NCBI RefSeq assembly: GCF_030445035.2 | Contig: NC_080694.1 | Location: forward strand, 68,897,147-68,961,146 | DNA: 64,000 bases | Direction of reading: 5' to 3' | From: Dasypus novemcinctus | Taxonomy: Eukaryota > Chordata > Mammalia > Cingulata > Dasypodidae | Shown: one piece after another, positions 59,296 through 64,000 of the stretch | Layout: each line of letters opens with the position of its first letter | Numbering within the stretch: the first letter of the stretch is position 1 | Notes under the pieces: model-generated | The model's database searches: none | What the model was told of the DNA's origin: nothing | The model's input: only the letters and a program-made list of their open reading frames with translations | Translations under genes and position numbers: made by a program

Positions 59296-61017
59296 TATAT
59301 CTGTTTATGTACTGTGGCTCTCTAGAGGGGCACCAGTACATCGTAACAGCTAATATTTTTTGCCTTCCCCCACCAGGAGACAATTTTTGCTCCCTTGGGC
59401 ATGACAGCACCCCTCTTGAGAAGGCATGCATTGAGAGAAATAAAGCAGGTACTAAACTGAGCATGTCCCAAACTTTAATATAGATATGGATAAATTTAAA
59501 AGAAACTAATTAAAAAGTTAGCAGTCATTAGCTCTGGGCTATGAGATCATGAGCTTTTTTCTTCATTTGTTTTTCTTTTATTTCTCCTGCTTTAATGGTT
59601 TCCAAATATGTACTTATATCCACTGTCAATAGATATTGTGAAGATCCTATAAGATTATACGCGTAAAAGGAAAACTATATTATCTTTCCATTCCCCATAA
59701 ACCTCAGTTGTTTCACGTTTCACACATTTGAAAACACTCAAAAAACTGAAGTCGTTGCTCCAGTATTCATTATCCAATGAACATTTGCCATATTCTACAG
59801 AATTGATCACATTTTCATGCAGATTTCATTAAAAACATCCATGCAATTAATCTTTCCACAGACATTTATTGAATATGTAATTCATGTCAGAAATTTATTT
59901 AAACACTGGAAACATGGGGAAATCACATATGAATAAGATAGGTACCATGTTGTTGAACAGCCCACCAATGTCTTTTTCCCAAAGACAATGCCAACAATAA
60001 ACAAAATGGGACAGGATCATAATACTGATATTATCAGACTTTGGAGGGAATTCAGAGGGATGGATTGATGAGATTTAGAAGCACTTTTCAGATAAGGTAA
60101 GATTTCAACTGGGTCTACAATATTGAGTAGGAGGGTTTGAAGTGATGAATGTCCACCAAAAAATGTCAAATGTCACAAGAAAACTTGATACTTCTTTCCA
60201 ATGGGCCCAATTTCACCTTTCTATACTTTTTTCCTTCTCCTGTAGTCCTTACAACACCATAAAGTTTATAGTTTTTATGCTTTCTCTATCCTCTGAAACC
60301 ATTATCCTCTCTCAGATTCTTCATTTTTACCGAGAATTAAATAACTGACAATTTTAAAGTTACCTGCAAAGAGGACTCAACACCTTAAAATAAAGATAGG
60401 GTGGTTTTACTATGAAAATTCGGGAATCACTGAGTTTAAAGATTGGAGAGAGAAAATCATAACCCTGCTACTCTCCTCATCCACACTTGAGGAAGGGGGT
60501 GATGTGCTCTGCCTTTGATAGGACATAGCAAGATGTGAAGACTCTGGCACTTGTAGAGAGGGTTTCCAACCTCTAAATGGCTGGTGGTGGAAAAGTGGAG
60601 AATGTATTTACCAGTAAAATTAAAAAACAGGGTGATGACAAGAGATTGCCAAATTTCTGTTTTTTCAGTTAAGAGCACCACACTCCTTTCCAAAAATTAT
60701 CCTTGATTACTCCCATTGTTCAATGAAAGAAAGAACATTATAAAGCCCAAGTGCAGGAAGGATTAATATTAAATAAAAAATAACCTTCCTCATTGGTTTC
60801 TCTTAGCCGTATATGAAACTTCTCATTTCTCCACATTGGTGGGGATGAAAAGTGGACTGGCAATGAACTATAGCCGGGTATTAGGGACATTCAGGAACTG
60901 CTTATTTAAAAGCTTTGAGAAATTAATACCTTCCCCCCTTCCATGATCTGCTGGGATGATCTACTGAACTGTGTTAATTTTCCAGCTAGAGACACTCATT
61001 GTTTTCCTATTCTCTAC
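59296..61017. other. No gene found
   Basis: These 1.7 kb hold AT-rich text without recognisable genes or clear repeats. Confidence 0.45.
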
Positions 61018-61215
61018 GATCGTGGTTCTCAAACATTAGCCTGATCAGAAGAGCCTGGCGTGCTTGTTTAAAAACCAAGGTGGGCTGGGTCCATTTTTGG
61101 ATTGTTGATTCAGGAGGCCTGAGATAGAGCCTAGAAAGTTGCATTTCTAACAACCTCCCTGCTGCTGCTGGTCCGGGTACCAAACTGTCCTGTAGGATGA
61201 AGCCCAAACTCCTTA
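61018..61215 (+). mobile_element. MER5A-type hAT element
   Basis: It has the order of MER5A words: gtggttctcaaacattagcc, gctgggtccatttttgg, gattcaggaggcctgagata, gcatttctaacaacctccct and gctgctgctggtccgggta. Confidence 0.9.
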
Positions 61216-61819
61216 TCATGCCAGAAATGGTGAAAGCTAAAGACCCCAATGCAGTGCAGAAGGTTTTCTCCTCTGGTAGTGGATGATGCTCTGCTAGTGG
61301 GTGGCTCTGACCAGTCACTGAGGAATTCTTCTTCCCTCCTACTGCTCCACTCACTCCCAGGGTTTGTTCTCATCTGCATGGCAAGGCTGGGTACCTCCAG
61401 CTCCACATTTCAGCAAAGAAAGAAGAGTGAGGAAGGTGGGAGCAAGCGGCTTCATCCTTAGGAGGGTGACCCAGAAGGGACACACAGCAGTGTGAAGTCT
61501 TTCCTTAATGATTATCTCAGATCCCCACTACAGCACTTACTATATTTTATAATTATATCTTTATTTATCTCTGTTCCTGATTAGTCTTGGGGTCTTTTAA
61601 GCTAACAGACTATATTTTATTTATGGAACTTTTTCTATCTCTCTCTTCTTGTCATTTCTCTCTATTTTTCTACTTATTTACAAAGTTAGTGTCTAGTGCA
61701 ATTCTTGATATATGGTGACCACCTGAGAATTGCTTGTTGAGTGAATGAATTGAAGCTTCTGTTGACAAAGGCTGATATTATTTCTTTACCTCTTGACACT
61801 GATTATTTTTCCATCTAAC
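61216..61819. other. 3' flank of the olfactory receptor
   Basis: It is mostly unassigned. An L2 end fragment is at about 61680-61755 (gtctagtgcaattcttgata, then tgttgagtgaatgaattga). The 3' UTR of the receptor gene may extend into it. Confidence 0.5.
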
Positions 61820-62764
61820 TCATAAATTTGCTGAACACTTTTCTCTCCACAGTATTCTCTTTACTGCACTCTTTACATCTTTGTTTCTTAAAGTGTATAT
61901 CAGAGGGTTGAGGCTGGGTGTGACAATTGTGTAAAAGAGAGAAAGGAACTTGCCCTCATCTTGGGATGTGCTATTCTGTGGCTTCATGTACATGTAAATG
62001 ACTGTTCCATAAAACATAGTTACTACTGTGAGGTGAGAGCCACATGTATTCAGGACCTTACGCCACCTTGCTGGTGACCTGATCCGCATGACAGCTTGAG
62101 TGATAACTGCATATGAGATAAGAATCAGTGATAGAGGTACTAGGAGAAAAATGACTCCAAGTGCAGAGACGACAATCTCAACCATTTTTGAATAGACACA
62201 AGCCATCTTGACCAAGGCTGGCATCTCACAGAAAAAATTATCTACCTCCCTGTGTCCACACCTTGGCAACTTCAAAGTCAAGGAACAAAGGATTAGGGCA
62301 CTGCCAAGACCGCCCGACCAGGCGGACAGCACCATCTTCTGGCAGAGCTGGGGATGCATTATTACTGTGTACTGAAGAGGCTGGCAGACAGCTGCGTAGC
62401 GGTCATAGGCCATCACCGCCAAGAGAAGACACTCTGTGGCTCCCAGGTCAAGGGCAAAGAAAAACTGGAGCACACACCCTCCATAGGTAATAGACTTTTT
62501 TGGACCCCAGAGGTTTACGAGCATCTGCGGGATAATGCTGGTTGTATAACAGAGGTCCACAAAAGAGAGATTGGATAAGAAGAAATACATGGGGGTACGC
62601 AGGTGGGTGTCCAGGTGAGATACGAGAATGATGGTTGTGTTTCCTATCAGAGTCCCAATATAGAAGAAGAAAACAACCACAGAGATGACGAGCTCTAATT
62701 GGGGTCGATCTGAAAACCCCAGGAGGATGAAGTCTGTTTCAGAACTTCCATTGCCTGTTTCCAT
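61820..62764 (-). CDS. Olfactory receptor, family 2-like
   Basis: This intact single-exon gene encodes 314 residues, the usual length for a class II odorant receptor, a seven-pass G-protein-coupled receptor of nasal sensory neurons. Visible motifs are an N-terminal glycosylation site NGS at residue 5, GN in helix 1, PMYFFLSNLSFVDLCYTTS in helix 2, MAYDRYAAVC after helix 3, KVLNTCGSHLTVV before helix 6, and PSLNPLIYTLRNKDVK in helix 7. The start is chosen from length and a good Kozak context (GCAATGG). The words MLVNLWGPKK and LCYTTSIIPQ are typical of OR2 receptors. OR2W or OR2P types are possible orthologues given the neighbourhood. No stops or frameshifts are seen. Confidence 0.96.
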   Translation of the reverse strand: METGNGSSETDFILLGFSDRPQLELVISVVVFFFYIGTLIGNTTIILVSHLDTHLRTPMYFFLSNLSFVDLCYTTSIIPQMLVNLWGPKKSITYGGCVLQFFFALDLGATECLLLAVMAYDRYAAVCQPLQYTVIMHPQLCQKMVLSAWSGGLGSALILCSLTLKLPRCGHREVDNFFCEMPALVKMACVYSKMVEIVVSALGVIFLLVPLSLILISYAVITQAVMRIRSPARWRKVLNTCGSHLTVVTMFYGTVIYMYMKPQNSTSQDEGKFLSLFYTIVTPSLNPLIYTLRNKDVKSAVKRILWREKCSANL

Positions 62765-64000
62765 TGCTTCTCATGAAAGGCTAGATTATACTATGGTAAA
62801 CAGAAATGGTGTCAGCCTGAGGCAGAACTGTAAAATCTCTGAAGTTTGTCATGGGTGTCTAAACCTCGGTGACTTCCGTGCTTTCTCCCATTGGGGGTAT
62901 CACTCTTTTTCTCAAGTATTCAGTGTCCATAGCTCCTTCATATCTAATCATATCCAAAGTGGTTCTAAAAATAACATTATAAATGCAATCAGACTAAATT
63001 GTAAAACAGTGAAAAGACTTAATATGCATGGTTCTATGTATTTTGCTTAAGTAATAAAGACATGAAACCAATGATCTAGTTTTAAGGTTGGGATGTATTT
63101 GGAGGAGTTGTTCCTCCTAGACACTATGATATTAGCATCACTAGACCCTGATTAGTGATAACGTTACCCTTATGAGAGGGAGCTGGAGGTAAATTTTAAA
63201 ACATACATATTCTTGGGATTAGCTCTATTATTTGGTAGCAAAACCACTTTGCATGCTCACTTTCCCATGTCTGCCTGCAGTCATGGTAACTGTAATCACA
63301 GTTAAGCTCACCAGCCCCCTCCCCTCCCCTTCCTCCTCCTCCTCCCTGGGTGGCACTGCTCTTCCTGCATCAGGCTTGGTGTTTCCTAGGATACTGCCTT
63401 TCTCCTGCATGTTTTATGCCAGGAACTAATCAGCTCTCTTATTATTAGCCTTTGTTTACATGTACAGAGGTCATGTGCTGGTTTGGATATTTTTAATGAC
63501 TACTGTTTGCCTCACCATCTCAACGGCCTCATCAACTTGATGCAGTTACACCTTAAACTAATTCTAGAATCATTTGTTCACATAGCAACAGTGCTGTCAG
63601 CTCCTACCTGCTTGGCCACTTGGCACAATTAGCAAGGCAGCCAGTTCAAGCAAAAGGCAGTTTATGAAACAATCAGCGAGTTGAATTTCCCCATGGAATG
63701 TACACAAACACATGTGTGGATGTTCTGGTAGCTTTGGAACTGTATAGGTAAAGCCATCACCTCACTTAGACTTTCAAATAATACTGATAAGGGATAAAAA
63801 GTAAATCAATCTTACTATTATTTCTGATATTGTAGCATACCATCCAATAGATGGAATGGTTAATGACTGAATGAGTTTTTAATTTTTTCAATTCAGATAA
63901 TTCCTGATTACATTGTATTTATATATTCTCTTTGGTGTTAAAGAAAATAACTTGATTTTCTGAAGTTATAGTAAAGTGAAGATAAACTGTAGTATATTGT
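62765..64000. other. 5' flank of the olfactory receptor
   Basis: I see no coding exon. A pyrimidine-rich run lies at about 63310-63350. Receptor genes normally have a non-coding first exon several kilobases upstream, which could lie here or beyond the window; I cannot place it. Confidence 0.4.

Overview
The window is nuclear DNA from a placental mammal, most likely a xenarthran and probably an armadillo. It holds five full or long tRNA-derived SINEs of the DAS type known from armadillos. It also holds many copies of a young L1 lineage whose 3' tail I recognise as xenarthran. Older shared mammalian repeats (MIR, L2, MER5A, Tigger1, MLT1, L1M) lie between them. No bacterial-style gene organisation is present.

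There are few genes. Three tRNA genes lie on the left: Phe-GAA (9.7 kb, minus), Glu-CTC (10.1 kb, plus) and Leu-AAG (17.6 kb, plus). A KRAB zinc-finger gene on the minus strand spans about 22.8-33 kb. It has an ATG exon, a 127-bp KRAB-A exon, a KRAB-B exon, one exon with 14 C2H2 fingers, and a CpG-rich probable promoter near 32.7-33.1 kb. An intact family 2-like olfactory receptor lies at 61.8-62.8 kb, minus strand. A processed copy of ANKRD46, with a lost start codon and one stop codon, fills 54.3-57.9 kb. The order tRNA cluster, KRAB-ZNF, family 2 olfactory receptor resembles the human 6p22.1 extended MHC (tRNA genes, ZNF311, OR2 genes). That assignment is inference from synteny.

Most of the rest is transposon on transposon. 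At 1-4.5 kb several L1 3' tails overlap in both directions. At 5.1-8.7 kb an older L1 lies inside a still older one. At 13.9-16.4 kb an L1 tail carries a SINE. At 39.7-53.0 kb there is a deep nest: an ancient L1 is split by a nearly full-length L1, which itself contains two L1 tails. Beside it a MaLR LTR is split by a 4-kb L1, which contains a further L1 tip. Target-site duplications confirm most of these insertions. A young-looking solo LTR lies at 38.7-39.7 kb.

The most unusual observation is the L1 lineage itself. Its 3' untranslated region is about 2.9 kb long, ends in a G-rich tract, and carries a 104-codon reading frame that is open in four copies here and in part in a more diverged fifth copy. 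I found no new defence, viral or metabolic system. The genes do not act together as a pathway; they share only the neighbourhood.
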